Source of the DNA: CAVUMR01 sp963742715
Lineage (GTDB): Bacteria; Actinomycetota; Actinomycetes; Mycobacteriales; Micromonosporaceae
Reading direction: 5' to 3'
NCBI GenBank assembly: GCA_963742715.1
Contig: CAVUMR010000002.1
Location: 1,178,001 to 1,242,000, forward strand
DNA length: 64,000 nt
Shown: in pieces, positions 17,962 to 26,878 of the stretch
How the letters are laid out: each line of letters opens with the position of its first letter
Numbering within the stretch: the first letter of the stretch is position 1
Made by a program: the position numbers and the translations under genes
Notes under the pieces: model-generated
What the model was told of the DNA's origin: nothing
Database searches by the model: none
The model's input: only the letters and a program-made list of their open reading frames with translations

Positions 17962-18893
17962 AAAACGCGGCCACCTTGCGTAGCGCCGTGCCGGCCCCCG
18001 TGGCGGGCACGCGCGGGGGGCTGTCCCCGTCCCGGTCGATCGCGCCGGGGGATGAGTCGATCATTCCGTCCGGGGACGGGTCGCTTACGGCGACCGGGGA
18101 CGATTCGGGCACTGCGGCCCGGCTGCGGGACACCACCCGGGACCGGATCACCCGGCTGCTGCTGGAGCGCGGCTGGGCGACCGCGGTGGAGCTGGCCGCC
18201 GAGCTCGGCCTGAGCACCGCGGGCATTCGCCGGCACCTGGACGCCATGTTCGCCGAAGGACTCGTGGTCGGGCGCGAGCAGCCGACCGGACGGCCGCGCG
18301 GCCGGGGCCGGCCGGCGCGGGCGTTCTCCCTCACCGAGGAGGCGCGGCTGCGCTGCGCGCCGCACACCTACGACGACCTGGCCACCGCCGCGCTGCGCTG
18401 GATCGCCCGCAGCGGTGGCGAGCAGGCGGTCTCGGCCTTCGCCGCCGAACTCGTCGGACGACTGGAGGACCGCTGCCGTACCGCGATGGCGGATGCCACC
18501 GACGCGCCGCTGGGCCGCGCGGACGCGCTCGCACAGGCGCTCTCCGAGGAGGGTTACGCTGCGAACGCGTCGATCATCGCCTCGGGCGGGCAGCTGTGTC
18601 AGCACCACTGCCCGGTGGCACATGTGGCGGCGGAGTTCCCGCAACTGTGCGAGGCGGAGACCCAGGTGATCAGCCGGCTGGTGGGTACCCACGTGCAGCG
18701 GCTGGCCACCATCGCCAACGGTGACGGCGTCTGCACGACCCACATTCCGGATCCACGCCGGTTCGCCGGCGCGCAGCAAGCTGACGACCGCCCTGCCCGG
18801 CCGGCCGCAGCACCGACCCGCGAACACGCGAACGACCGCGAACAAGCAATCGACCGCGAACAGACATATATCGATCCCGTGAGGACGCGATGA
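17958..18893 (+). CDS. sufR: SufR-type iron-sulfur transcriptional repressor
   Basis: 311 aa. A winged helix-turn-helix (about residues 55-130: TRDRITRLLLERGWATAVE, LGLSTAGIRRHLDAMF, a basic GRPRGRGRPARAF wing) is followed by a C-terminal cluster-binding region with cysteines in GGQLCQHHCPVAHV, FPQLCEAE and GDGVCTTHIP, the spacing used for a 4Fe-4S sensor. The N-terminal 50 residues and the Arg/Ala/Glu tail are low complexity. It is the first gene of the suf operon and overlaps sufB (ATGA). It should repress the operon when iron-sulfur supply is adequate. Confidence 0.92.
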   Translation: MKNAATLRSAVPAPVAGTRGGLSPSRSIAPGDESIIPSGDGSLTATGDDSGTAARLRDTTRDRITRLLLERGWATAVELAAELGLSTAGIRRHLDAMFAEGLVVGREQPTGRPRGRGRPARAFSLTEEARLRCAPHTYDDLATAALRWIARSGGEQAVSAFAAELVGRLEDRCRTAMADATDAPLGRADALAQALSEEGYAANASIIASGGQLCQHHCPVAHVAAEFPQLCEAETQVISRLVGTHVQRLATIANGDGVCTTHIPDPRRFAGAQQADDRPARPAAAPTREHANDREQAIDREQTYIDPVRTR

Positions 18894-20335
18894 CCGCAGA
18901 GCTGACCAAGTCGACGACCACACCGCCGACGACCCAGGAGGAGCACCTCGCCGCGCTGGGTCGCTACCAGTACGGCTGGGCCGACTCGGACTCGGCCGGA
19001 TCCACGGCGCGTCGCGGTCTGTCCGAAGCAGTCGTCCGGGACATCTCGGGGCGCAAGGACGAGGCGGACTGGATGCTCCAGATGCGGCTCAAGGGCCTGC
19101 GGCTGTTCGGCCGCAAGCCGCTGCCGTCCTGGGGCGCCGATCTCACCACGATCGACTTCGACAACATCAAGTACTTCGTCCGCTCCACCGAGAAGCAGGC
19201 GACCACCTGGGACGAGCTGCCGGCGGAGATCAAGAACACGTACGACAAGCTCGGCATCCCGGAGGCGGAGAAGCAGCGCCTGATCGCCGGAGTCGCCGCG
19301 CAGTACGAGTCCGAGGTCGTGTACCACAAGATCCGCGAGGACCTCGAGGCTCAGGGCGTGCTGTTCCTGGACACCGACACCGGGCTGCGCGAGCACCCCG
19401 AGCTGTTCCGGGAGTACTTCGGCACCGTCATCCCGCCCGGGGACAACAAGTTCTCCGCGCTGAACACGGCGGTGTGGTCCGGCGGCTCGTTCATCTACGT
19501 ACCGCCGGGTGTGCACGTGGACATCCCGCTGCAGGCGTACTTCCGGATCAACACCGAGAACATGGGCCAGTTCGAGCGGACCCTGATCATCGTCGACGAG
19601 GGTGCGTACGTGCACTACGTCGAGGGCTGCACCGCGCCGATCTACTCCTCCGACTCGCTGCACTCGGCGGTCGTGGAGATCATCGTCAAGAAGAACGCGC
19701 GCTGCCGGTACACGACGATCCAGAACTGGTCGAACAACGTGTACAACCTGGTGACGAAGCGCGCCGTCGCCCATGAGGGCGCGACCATGGAGTGGATCGA
19801 CGGCAACATCGGCTCCAAGGTGACCATGAAGTACCCGGCCGTGTTCATGGTCGGCGAGCACGCCAAGGGCGAGGTGCTCTCGGTCGCGATGGCCGGCGAG
19901 GGCCAGCACCAGGACGCCGGCGCGAAGATGGTGCACGCCGCGCCGAACACCTCCTCGACGATCATCTCCAAGTCGATCGCCCGGGGCGGCGGCCGGACCA
20001 GCTACCGCGGTCTGGTCCAGGTACTCGAGGGCGCCGAGCACTCCCGCTCGACGGTGAAGTGCGACGCGCTGCTGGTCGACGCGATCTCCCGGTCGGACAC
20101 CTATCCGTACGTCGACGTGCGCGAGGACGACGTATCGATGGGGCACGAGGCGACCGTCTCCAAGGTCAGCGAAGACCAGTTGTTCTACCTGATGAGCCGG
20201 GGCATGTCCGAGGACGAGGCGATGGCCATGATCGTGCGCGGCTTCATCGAGCCGATCGCCCGGGAGCTGCCGATGGAGTACGCCCTCGAACTGAACCGGC
20301 TGATCGAGCTGCAGATGGAAGGCGCGGTGGGCTGA
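18890..20335 (+). CDS. sufB: Fe-S cluster assembly scaffold SufB
   Basis: 481-aa SufB, a subunit of the SufBC2D scaffold on which clusters are built. Typical blocks are SGGSFIYVPPGVHVDIPLQ, HYVEGCTAPIYSSDSLHSAV, KKNARCRYTTIQNWSNNVYN and the C-terminal DQLFYLMSRGMSEDEAM. The cysteine in STVKCDALL is the one thought to accept sulfur. No intein is present, unlike several mycobacterial sufB genes. Starts inside the sufR stop (ATGA). Confidence 0.97.
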   Translation: MTAELTKSTTTPPTTQEEHLAALGRYQYGWADSDSAGSTARRGLSEAVVRDISGRKDEADWMLQMRLKGLRLFGRKPLPSWGADLTTIDFDNIKYFVRSTEKQATTWDELPAEIKNTYDKLGIPEAEKQRLIAGVAAQYESEVVYHKIREDLEAQGVLFLDTDTGLREHPELFREYFGTVIPPGDNKFSALNTAVWSGGSFIYVPPGVHVDIPLQAYFRINTENMGQFERTLIIVDEGAYVHYVEGCTAPIYSSDSLHSAVVEIIVKKNARCRYTTIQNWSNNVYNLVTKRAVAHEGATMEWIDGNIGSKVTMKYPAVFMVGEHAKGEVLSVAMAGEGQHQDAGAKMVHAAPNTSSTIISKSIARGGGRTSYRGLVQVLEGAEHSRSTVKCDALLVDAISRSDTYPYVDVREDDVSMGHEATVSKVSEDQLFYLMSRGMSEDEAMAMIVRGFIEPIARELPMEYALELNRLIELQMEGAVG

Positions 20336-20366
20336 TCGCTTCGGGTCAGACACGACCGGCCCGGCA

Positions 20367-20386
20367 GGGCCCGCACGACCGGGCCC
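20367..20386 (+). other. Hairpin in the sufB-sufD gap
   Basis: GGGCCCG / CGGGCCC 7-bp stem with a CACGAC loop in the 118-bp space between sufB and sufD, the only sizeable gap in the operon besides the 72 bp before sufC. It could tune mRNA decay or partial termination; no T-tract follows, so full termination is unlikely. Confidence 0.45.
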
Positions 20387-20453
20387 GGCCGGCGCTGGGA
20401 CGCCACGCTCCCGCCCGGTACACCACGAACGGATTTCAGGAGAACTACACCGG

Positions 20454-21644
20454 ATGACCACGCAGGCACCTGCCCTGGTGCGGCAGCACAGTCACGGCGC
20501 CGACGGCGAGCCGGCGGCGCCACCGAAGACGCGCTCGCAGGCGCTCCGCTCGTACCACGTCGACGACTTCCCGAAGCTCACCGGCCGCGAGGAGGAGTGG
20601 CGGTTCACCCCGCTCGCCCAGCTCCGCGGCCTGCACGACGGCTCGTACAAGCCGGCCGGTGCGGCACCCGGGTACTCGACCGGCGAACTGCCCGACGGTG
20701 TACAGGTGAGCCGGATCGCCTCGGACGACCCCCGGGTCGGCTCGGCACTGGTCCCGTTCGACCGGGTCAGCGCGCTGGCGTACGAGCAGTCCACCGACGC
20801 GCTGCTGGTGTCGGTGGCCCGCGGCGCGGTACCGGCCGAGCCGGTGATCGTGTCGGTGACCGGGAACGGCGCCGACGGTGCCGCGTTCGGCCACACCGTG
20901 ATCGAGCTGGGTGAGACCGCCGAGGCGACCGTGGTGCTCGACCAGCGCGGACCGGTCGTACTGGCCGACAACGTCGAGGTACTGGTCGGCAACGCCGCGC
21001 GGCTCACGCTGGTCACGATCGCGGACTGGGCGCCCGGCTCGGTACAGCTGCAGCACCTCAAGGTGCGGGTCGGCCGGGACGCGACGGTCCGGACGATCGC
21101 GGTGAACGTCGGCGGCGAGCTGGTCCGGCAGTACACCAGCGTCGACTACGCCGGCCGCGGCGGCGATCTCGAGGCGTACGGCCTGTACTTCGCCGATCCC
21201 GGCCAGCACCTCGAACACCGGTTGCTGGTCGACCACGAGGCACCGGACTGCCGCAGCCGGGTGGTGTACAAGGGTGCGCTGCAGGGCGAGTCCGCCCGGA
21301 CCATCTGGGTCGGCGACGTACTGATCCGGGCGGCGGCCACCGGCACCGACACGTACGAGCTGAACCGGAACCTGGTCCTCACCGACGGGGCTCGGGCCGA
21401 CTCGGTACCGAATCTGGAGATCGAGACCGGTGAGGTGGTCGGCGCCGGCCATGCCAGCGCGACCGGCCGGTTCGACGACGAGCAGTTGTTCTACCTGATG
21501 TCGCGGGGGATTCCGCAGGCCGAGGCGCGCAAGCTGGTGGTGCGCGGGTTCTTCGCCGAACTGCTGGCCCGGGTACCGGTGCCGGAGCTGCGCGACCGGC
21601 TCGGCGCGACCATCGACGCGCGACTCGCGGAAGCGGGGTCGTGA
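20454..21644 (+). CDS. sufD: Fe-S cluster assembly protein SufD
   Basis: 396-aa SufB paralogue forming SufBC2D. Beta-helix core and the ending DEQLFYLMSRGIPQAEARKL mirror SufB; HRLLVDHEAPDCRSRVVYKG holds the conserved His region. It lacks the SufB nucleophile block, as usual for SufD. AGGAGAA lies about 10 nt before the ATG. Its TGA overlaps the GTG of the Rieske gene (GTGA). Confidence 0.95.
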   Translation: MTTQAPALVRQHSHGADGEPAAPPKTRSQALRSYHVDDFPKLTGREEEWRFTPLAQLRGLHDGSYKPAGAAPGYSTGELPDGVQVSRIASDDPRVGSALVPFDRVSALAYEQSTDALLVSVARGAVPAEPVIVSVTGNGADGAAFGHTVIELGETAEATVVLDQRGPVVLADNVEVLVGNAARLTLVTIADWAPGSVQLQHLKVRVGRDATVRTIAVNVGGELVRQYTSVDYAGRGGDLEAYGLYFADPGQHLEHRLLVDHEAPDCRSRVVYKGALQGESARTIWVGDVLIRAAATGTDTYELNRNLVLTDGARADSVPNLEIETGEVVGAGHASATGRFDDEQLFYLMSRGIPQAEARKLVVRGFFAELLARVPVPELRDRLGATIDARLAEAGS

Positions 21645-22015
21645 CCGTGGACCAGACGACCGAGTACGTCAAGGTCTGCACCACCGCGGACGTTCCGCCC
21701 GGCACCGCGGTACACGCCGACATCGACGAGACGCCGGTGGCGATCGTGCACGTGGAGGCCGGTGCCGAGGGAGCTGAGGCGGACGGTGACGCGCCCGGCG
21801 GCTTTTTCGCCATCTACGACGTGTGCTCGCACGCCGAGGTGCCGCTGTCCGAGGGCGACCTCGACGGCTGCACGCTCGAGTGCTGGCTGCACGGTTCGCG
21901 GTTCGACCTGCGCACCGGTGAGCCGACCGGGTTGCCGGCCACCGAACCGGTACCGGTGTACCCGGTCGAGGTTCGCGACGGCGACGTGTACGTCTGCCTC
22001 AAGCCGAAGAACTGA
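21641..22015 (+). CDS. Rieske-type [2Fe-2S] ferredoxin in the suf operon
   Basis: 124-aa single Rieske domain. Ligand boxes are DVCSHAEVPLSEG (Cys-X-His) and LECWLHGSRFDLRTG (Cys-X2-His), so the cluster would be bound by two Cys and two His. It resembles ferredoxin subunits of aromatic-ring dioxygenases but no oxygenase is adjacent. Tight coupling to sufD and position before sufC suggest electron supply to assembly or repair, which is the common inference for this gene in actinobacterial suf operons; not proven. Confidence 0.9.
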   Translation: MTVDQTTEYVKVCTTADVPPGTAVHADIDETPVAIVHVEAGAEGAEADGDAPGGFFAIYDVCSHAEVPLSEGDLDGCTLECWLHGSRFDLRTGEPTGLPATEPVPVYPVEVRDGDVYVCLKPKN

Positions 22016-22087
22016 CCGCGGTACCCCCGAAGCCGACCAGCTGACGAGCTACCAACTCCACGAGCTACCTACAAGGACTGACACGAC

Positions 22088-22864
22088 GTGAGTGAACTTT
22101 CGATCAGGGACCTGCAGGTGTCGGTGAACACCGGCGAGGAGACGCTCAAGCCGATCCTCGCCGGCGTGAACCTGACCGTAAAGGCAGGGGAGACGCACGC
22201 GATCATGGGGCCGAACGGCTCCGGCAAGTCGACGCTGGCGTACTCCATCGCGGGGCACCCGAAGTACGTCATCACCGGTGGTTCGGTGGCGCTCGACGGC
22301 GAGGACGTGCTCGCCATGACCGTCGACGAGCGGGCCCGGGCCGGCCTGTTCCTGGCCATGCAGTACCCGGTCGAGGTGCCCGGCGTGAGCGTGGCGAACT
22401 TCCTGCGCACCGCCAAGACCGCGATCGACGGTACGCCGCCGAAGCTGCGTACCTGGGTCAAGGAGCTGCGCGGCTCGATGGAGAAGCTGGGCATGGACCC
22501 GGCGTTCGTCGAGCGGAACGTCAACGAGGGCTTCTCCGGCGGCGAGAAGAAGCGGCACGAGATCGTGCAGCTCGAACTGCTCAAGCCCAAGGTGGCGATC
22601 CTCGACGAGACCGACTCCGGCCTCGACATCGACGCGCTGCGAGTGGTCAGCGAGGGCATCAACCGGGTCGGCGCGACCGGCGAGACCGGGTTGCTGCTCA
22701 TCACCCACTACACCCGGATCCTGCGGTACGTGAAGCCCGACTTCGTGCACGTGTTCGTCGGCGGCCGCATCGTCGAGGAGGGCGGCTCGGAGCTGGCCGA
22801 GCGGCTCGAGGCCGAAGGGTACGAGCGGTACCTCTCCGGCACCACCACATCGGCCGGGGCATAG
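22088..22864 (+). CDS. sufC: Fe-S cluster assembly ATPase SufC
   Basis: 258-aa soluble ABC ATPase of SufBC2D. Walker A GPNGSGKST, signature GFSGGEKKRHEI, Walker B VAILDETDSGLD, and H-loop LLITHYTRIL are intact. The GTG at 22088 follows an AAGGACTG stretch. Transcribed with sufD and sufS; its hydrolysis drives the scaffold rearrangement. Confidence 0.97.
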   Translation: MSELSIRDLQVSVNTGEETLKPILAGVNLTVKAGETHAIMGPNGSGKSTLAYSIAGHPKYVITGGSVALDGEDVLAMTVDERARAGLFLAMQYPVEVPGVSVANFLRTAKTAIDGTPPKLRTWVKELRGSMEKLGMDPAFVERNVNEGFSGGEKKRHEIVQLELLKPKVAILDETDSGLDIDALRVVSEGINRVGATGETGLLLITHYTRILRYVKPDFVHVFVGGRIVEEGGSELAERLEAEGYERYLSGTTTSAGA

Positions 22865-22869
22865 CGGTC

Positions 22870-24198
22870 ATGACCGAGGTGACCAGTACCCGGCCCGGCG
22901 CCAGGACATCGGCGCGGTCCGCTGGCGTCGACGGTGGCGCCGGCGCTGCCCCCACCTTCGACGTGGACGCGGTACGCGCCGACTTCCCGATCCTGGGACG
23001 CGACGTCAACGGGCACCGGCTGGTCTACCTGGACAGCGCCAACACGTCGCAGAAACCGCGGCAGGTGCTCGACGTGATGCGCGAGCACTACGAGCGGCAC
23101 AACGCGAACGTGGCCCGCGCGGTGCACACCCTCGGTACCGAGGCGACCGACGCGTACGAAGGCGCCCGGGCGAAGGTGGCGACGTTCATCGGCGCCAGCT
23201 CGCCGGACGAGGTGGTGTTCACCAAGAACGCGTCCGAGGCGATCAACCTGGTGGCGTACTCGCTGTCCAACGCCCCGCCGACGGGTGCGTTCCCGCGACT
23301 CGCGCCCGGCGACGAAGTGGTGATCTCCCGGATGGAGCACCACTCGAACATCGTGCCCTGGCAGCTGCTGTGCGAGCGGACCGGCGCGACGCTGCGCTGG
23401 TTCGACATCACCGACGCCGGCCGGATGGACTGGTCCGAGCTGGACGAGCTGGTCAACGAGCGGACCCGGATCGTCTCGTACGCGCACCAGTCGAACATGC
23501 TCGGCACCGTCAACTCGACCCAGGCGCTGGTCGCCCGGGCCCGCGAGGTGGGCGCGCTGGTGATGCTCGACGCGTCCCAGTCGGTACCGCACATGCCGGT
23601 GAACGTGGTCGACCTGGGCGTCGACTTCATCGCCTTCACCGGGCACAAGATGTGCGGTCCGACCGGCATCGGGGTGCTGTGGGGCCGGTCCGAGCTGCTC
23701 GCCGAGCTGCCGCCGTTCCTCGGTGGCGGCGAGATGATCGAGGTGGTGGCGATGGAGGGCTCGACCTTCGCGCCGCCGCCGCACCGGTTCGAGGCCGGTA
23801 CGCCGCCGATCGTGCAGGCGGTCGGGCTCGGTGCCGCGATCGACTACCTCAGCTCCATCGGCATGGACGCGATCCGGTGGCACGAGAAGGAGCTGACGGG
23901 GTACGCGCTGGACGCGCTGGAAACCGTGCCCGGCGTGCGGATCCTCGGCCCGCGGGTACCGATCGGCCGGGGCGGCACGATCTCGTTCGTGGTCGACGGT
24001 GTGCACCCGCACGATGTCGGCCAGGTACTCGACGCGGAAGGTGTCGCGGTACGGGTCGGCCACCACTGCGCCCGGCCGGCCTGCCTGCGCTATGACGTAC
24101 CGGCGACCACTCGAGCATCGTTCTACCTCTATACGACCCACGAAGAGATCGACGCGCTGATCCGCGGGATCGAGCGGGTACGAAAGGTCTTCGGCTGA
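22870..24198 (+). CDS. sufS: Cysteine desulfurase SufS
   Basis: 442-aa PLP enzyme (type II desulfurase) that takes sulfur from cysteine. The PLP lysine is in FTGHKMCGPTG and the catalytic cysteine in GHHCARPACLR. The start MTEVTSTRPGARTS adds a roughly 30-residue disordered leader before FDVDAVRADFPIL. Only 5 bp separate it from sufC, and its stop shares a base with the sufU start (TGATG), matching its use of SufU as sulfur acceptor. Confidence 0.96.
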   Translation: MTEVTSTRPGARTSARSAGVDGGAGAAPTFDVDAVRADFPILGRDVNGHRLVYLDSANTSQKPRQVLDVMREHYERHNANVARAVHTLGTEATDAYEGARAKVATFIGASSPDEVVFTKNASEAINLVAYSLSNAPPTGAFPRLAPGDEVVISRMEHHSNIVPWQLLCERTGATLRWFDITDAGRMDWSELDELVNERTRIVSYAHQSNMLGTVNSTQALVARAREVGALVMLDASQSVPHMPVNVVDLGVDFIAFTGHKMCGPTGIGVLWGRSELLAELPPFLGGGEMIEVVAMEGSTFAPPPHRFEAGTPPIVQAVGLGAAIDYLSSIGMDAIRWHEKELTGYALDALETVPGVRILGPRVPIGRGGTISFVVDGVHPHDVGQVLDAEGVAVRVGHHCARPACLRYDVPATTRASFYLYTTHEEIDALIRGIERVRKVFG

Positions 24199-24668
24199 TG
24201 CAGCTTGACAACCTGTACCAGGAGATCATCCTCGACCACTACAAGCGCCCGCATGGTCGAGGACTCCGCGAGCCGTACGACACCGAGGCGCACCACGTGA
24301 ACCCGACCTGCGGGGACGAGATCACGGTACGGGTGCTGCTCGCCGGTACCGGCTCCAGCGCGGTGATCAAGGACCTGTCGTACGACGGGATCGGCTGCTC
24401 GATCAGCCAGGCGTCGGTGAGCGTGCTGTACGACCTGGTGACCGGTCGTACCGTCGCCGAGGCGTTCTCCCTGCACGACGCGTTCACCGAGCTGATGACC
24501 AGCCGCGGGAAGCTCGAGCCGGACGAGGAGCTGCTGGAGGACGCCGCGGCTTTCGCCGGGGTGTCGAAGTACCCGGCCCGGGTCAAGTGCGCGCTGCTGT
24601 CCTGGATGGCATTCAAGGACGCCGCCAGCCGGGCCACCGAACCGACCGCGGAGGAACCCAATGACTGA
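24198..24668 (+). CDS. sufU: Zinc-dependent sulfurtransferase SufU
   Basis: 156-aa IscU-fold protein of the SufU type. Zinc-site residues are Cys38 and Asp40 (NPTCGDEITV), Cys67 (GIGCSISQAS) and Cys131 (VKCALLSW), with the 18-21 residue insertion typical of SufU versus IscU. It accepts persulfide from SufS and passes it to SufB. Overlaps sufS by one base and sufT by eight. Confidence 0.95.
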   Translation: MQLDNLYQEIILDHYKRPHGRGLREPYDTEAHHVNPTCGDEITVRVLLAGTGSSAVIKDLSYDGIGCSISQASVSVLYDLVTGRTVAEAFSLHDAFTELMTSRGKLEPDEELLEDAAAFAGVSKYPARVKCALLSWMAFKDAASRATEPTAEEPND

Positions 24669-25134
24669 ACCGATGACGGACGAGCAGGTACGCCGGGTCG
24701 ATCCCGCGGCGATGGCAGCGCCCGACACCGAGCCGCCCGCCAGCGAGCCGACCGTTGCCGCCGGGGAAGCCCCGAACGGGGCCGCCACAGGTGCCGGCGA
24801 CCTGCCCAGCATGGACGACCTGACCGAGGCGATGAAGGACGTGGTCGACCCCGAGCTCGGGATCAACGTCGTGGACCTCGGCCTGGTGTACGGCATCCAC
24901 GCGCACGACGAGGACGGTCGGGGAGTGGCCACTCTCGACATGACCCTGACCTCGGCGGCGTGCCCGCTCACCGACGTGATCGAGGATCAGACCCAGCAGG
25001 CGCTGTGCGAAGGCCCCGGTGGCGGGCTGGTCGACGAGGTACGCATCAACTGGGTCTGGATGCCGCCGTGGGGGCCGGACAAGATCACCGACGACGGCCG
25101 CGAGCAGTTGCGGACTCTGGGTTTTAACGTTTGA
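24661..25134 (+). CDS. sufT: MIP18-family Fe-S assembly factor SufT
   Basis: 157 aa. A 50-residue Ala/Pro/Glu-rich N-terminus precedes a DUF59/MIP18 domain with MKDVVDPELGINVVDLGLVYG, TLTSAACPLTDVI (conserved Cys) and WVWMPPWGPDKITDDG. SufT homologues act in maturation of Fe-S proteins. It closes the suf operon; an 8-base overlap with sufU argues for coupled translation. Confidence 0.92.
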   Translation: MTEPMTDEQVRRVDPAAMAAPDTEPPASEPTVAAGEAPNGAATGAGDLPSMDDLTEAMKDVVDPELGINVVDLGLVYGIHAHDEDGRGVATLDMTLTSAACPLTDVIEDQTQQALCEGPGGGLVDEVRINWVWMPPWGPDKITDDGREQLRTLGFNV

Positions 25135-25174
25135 CCCGGCGTCGAGGACGTCCCTGGCGGCGTTCTCGCTCGCT

Positions 25175-25191
25175 CGCGTGCGAAGCACGCG
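25175..25191. terminator. GC-rich hairpin after sufT
   Basis: Perfect 7-bp stem CGCGTGC / GCACGCG with a GAA loop, 41 bp after the sufT stop and between convergent genes. There is no T-tract, as is common in high-GC actinobacteria. Flanking CGCTCGCT words give it the look of a small dispersed palindromic repeat. Confidence 0.5.
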
Positions 25192-25239
25192 GCGCTCGCT
25201 GCGGCCTTGCCAAAACCGCCCTCGTTCACCGGGTAGCGC

Positions 25240-26025
25240 TCACCGGGTTCCTCGCACCGCCCAGGCGCGGGCGGTGAGTGGGATCGTGCCGTCCGGCTCG
25301 GTGGGCAGGGTGTCCCGGAGCAACTCCCGGAGTCGGACCTGGTCATCCTGCGGCAACGTCATGAGGTGGCCCGCGGCCGGGCCCTGGCCGCCGAGGAACG
25401 GCGACCAGTAGTCGTCGAAGTCGGCGAACGTGGTGGGCACCTCGATCGGGCGTACCTCGACCCCGGCCAGCCCGGCGCCGGTGAACAGCGCGGTCAGCGG
25501 CTCCGGCCGGCACAACGGGAACCGGCAGCCCTCGTCCAGCGCCCCGGCGGCCGGATCGAGACTGGCCGCGGCATCCCAGTAGTACTTGAGCAGCCGCATG
25601 CCCTCGGCGTAGTCCCACACGTAGCCGGCGATCGTCCCGCCGGGCCGGACCACCCGGGCCAGCTCGGCCAGGGCCGCTTCGGCGTCCGGTACGAAGTTCA
25701 GCATCAGCCCGCTGACCACCGCGTCGACCGTGGCGTCCGGTACCGGTATGGCGGTCGCGTCACCCGGCTGGAACGTCACCCGGGGGTCGGTCAGGCGCCG
25801 GCGGGCGAAGGCCAGGTACCGCTCGGCCGGCTCCACCCCGATGACGGCGGCCGGCTCGGCACCGGCCAGCACCGCCTCGGTGAGCGCTCCGGTGCCACAG
25901 CCCACGTCCAGCCAGGTGGCCCCGGCCGGGGTGTCGAGCCAGGCCACGAACTCGGTCGCGACCAGCCGGCTCCAGCGGCCGATGTACGGCTCGTACGCGT
26001 CGCCACTGCTCCACGGTTCGGACAC
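25240..26025 (-). CDS. SAM-dependent class I methyltransferase
   Basis: 261-aa Rossmann methyltransferase. Motif I is WLDVGCGTGALTEAVL, the acidic post-I residue is in IGVEPAERY, and motif II/III are PVPDATVDAVVSGLMLNF and ARVVRPGGTIAGYVWDY. The substrate cannot be read from sequence; the overall layout resembles ubiquinone/tocopherol-type small-molecule methyltransferases. The GTG at 26025 is the only good start. It lies 38 bp downstream of the AlkD-like gene on the same strand and is convergent to suf. Confidence 0.85.
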   Translation of the reverse strand: MSEPWSSGDAYEPYIGRWSRLVATEFVAWLDTPAGATWLDVGCGTGALTEAVLAGAEPAAVIGVEPAERYLAFARRRLTDPRVTFQPGDATAIPVPDATVDAVVSGLMLNFVPDAEAALAELARVVRPGGTIAGYVWDYAEGMRLLKYYWDAAASLDPAAGALDEGCRFPLCRPEPLTALFTGAGLAGVEVRPIEVPTTFADFDDYWSPFLGGQGPAAGHLMTLPQDDQVRLRELLRDTLPTEPDGTIPLTARAWAVRGTR

Positions 26026-26063
26026 GCGGTCATGCTATGCACGGCTGGCCACGCGCCAGACCC

Positions 26064-26762
26064 CTAACCGATGTTCTTCAGCGCCTCCCGGACGGACAAA
26101 GGCGACAACCTGCTCCGGTACTCGTTGACGAAGCCGCGCACGGCCTGCGGCTCGGCCCACGCGTACTGCCGCAGCGCCCAGCCGATGGCCTTCCGTACGA
26201 AGAACTCGCGGTGGCCGGCCTGCCGCGCGCAGTACCGGAACAGCCGCTCCGGATCGGTCGACTCGCGATAGGTCAACTGGTGCAGCAGGGCGGTACGGAC
26301 GAGCCAGATGTCCGGGTCCGCGATCCACTCGTCCATCAGCGTCACCAGCTCGGGATGTACCGACACCATCGTGCCGACCAGGTGGGCGGCGAGCGTGTCC
26401 ACCGTGTCCCACCAGGACTTCGTGGTGATCAGGTACCGCGCGGTGTCGGCGAAGCCGGGGGAGCAGCGCTTGGCGTACCGCCGGAGATAGCCGCAGGCGA
26501 AGTACTGGTACTCCCGTTCGGCCAGCCCCCAGCAGCCCACCGCGACCGCCCGCAGGTCGGGCTCGTCCGGCCGGGCCAACCCGGTCAGTACCGCGCGGGC
26601 CAGTACCCGCTGGCGCGGTGCCGCGATGCCGAGAAACGGAAACTTGTCGCGCATGTACGCGGTCATGGACGGAGCCCGGTCCGGATCCCCGGCGGCTCCG
26701 AACTGGTCGACCAGCCGGCTGAGCACCGTGTCCGCCAGTGCTGACGGCGCCTGACCCGACAT
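26064..26762 (-). CDS. AlkD-like DNA alkylation repair protein
   Basis: 232-aa HEAT-repeat protein of the AlkC/AlkD DNA glycosylase family. Residues matching the AlkD pocket are present: TTKSWWDTVDTLAAHLVG (Trp and catalytic Asp), WLVRTALLHQLTY and FVRKAIGWALRQYAW. AlkD removes bulky or positively charged alkylated bases without base flipping. The ATG at 26762 gives normal family length. Its start is about 116 bp from the divergent acVLRF1 gene. Confidence 0.87.
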   Translation of the reverse strand: MSGQAPSALADTVLSRLVDQFGAAGDPDRAPSMTAYMRDKFPFLGIAAPRQRVLARAVLTGLARPDEPDLRAVAVGCWGLAEREYQYFACGYLRRYAKRCSPGFADTARYLITTKSWWDTVDTLAAHLVGTMVSVHPELVTLMDEWIADPDIWLVRTALLHQLTYRESTDPERLFRYCARQAGHREFFVRKAIGWALRQYAWAEPQAVRGFVNEYRSRLSPLSVREALKNIG

Positions 26763-26878
26763 CCGCCCAGGATGCCGTACCGTCGGCGCCGGTGACGACC
26801 GCGTGCCGGCGGTCGTCCGATCGGGCGACCCAGGTCCGGTCATCAGGTCGGAAACCAGGGTTGACCAGGGGGAATCGG

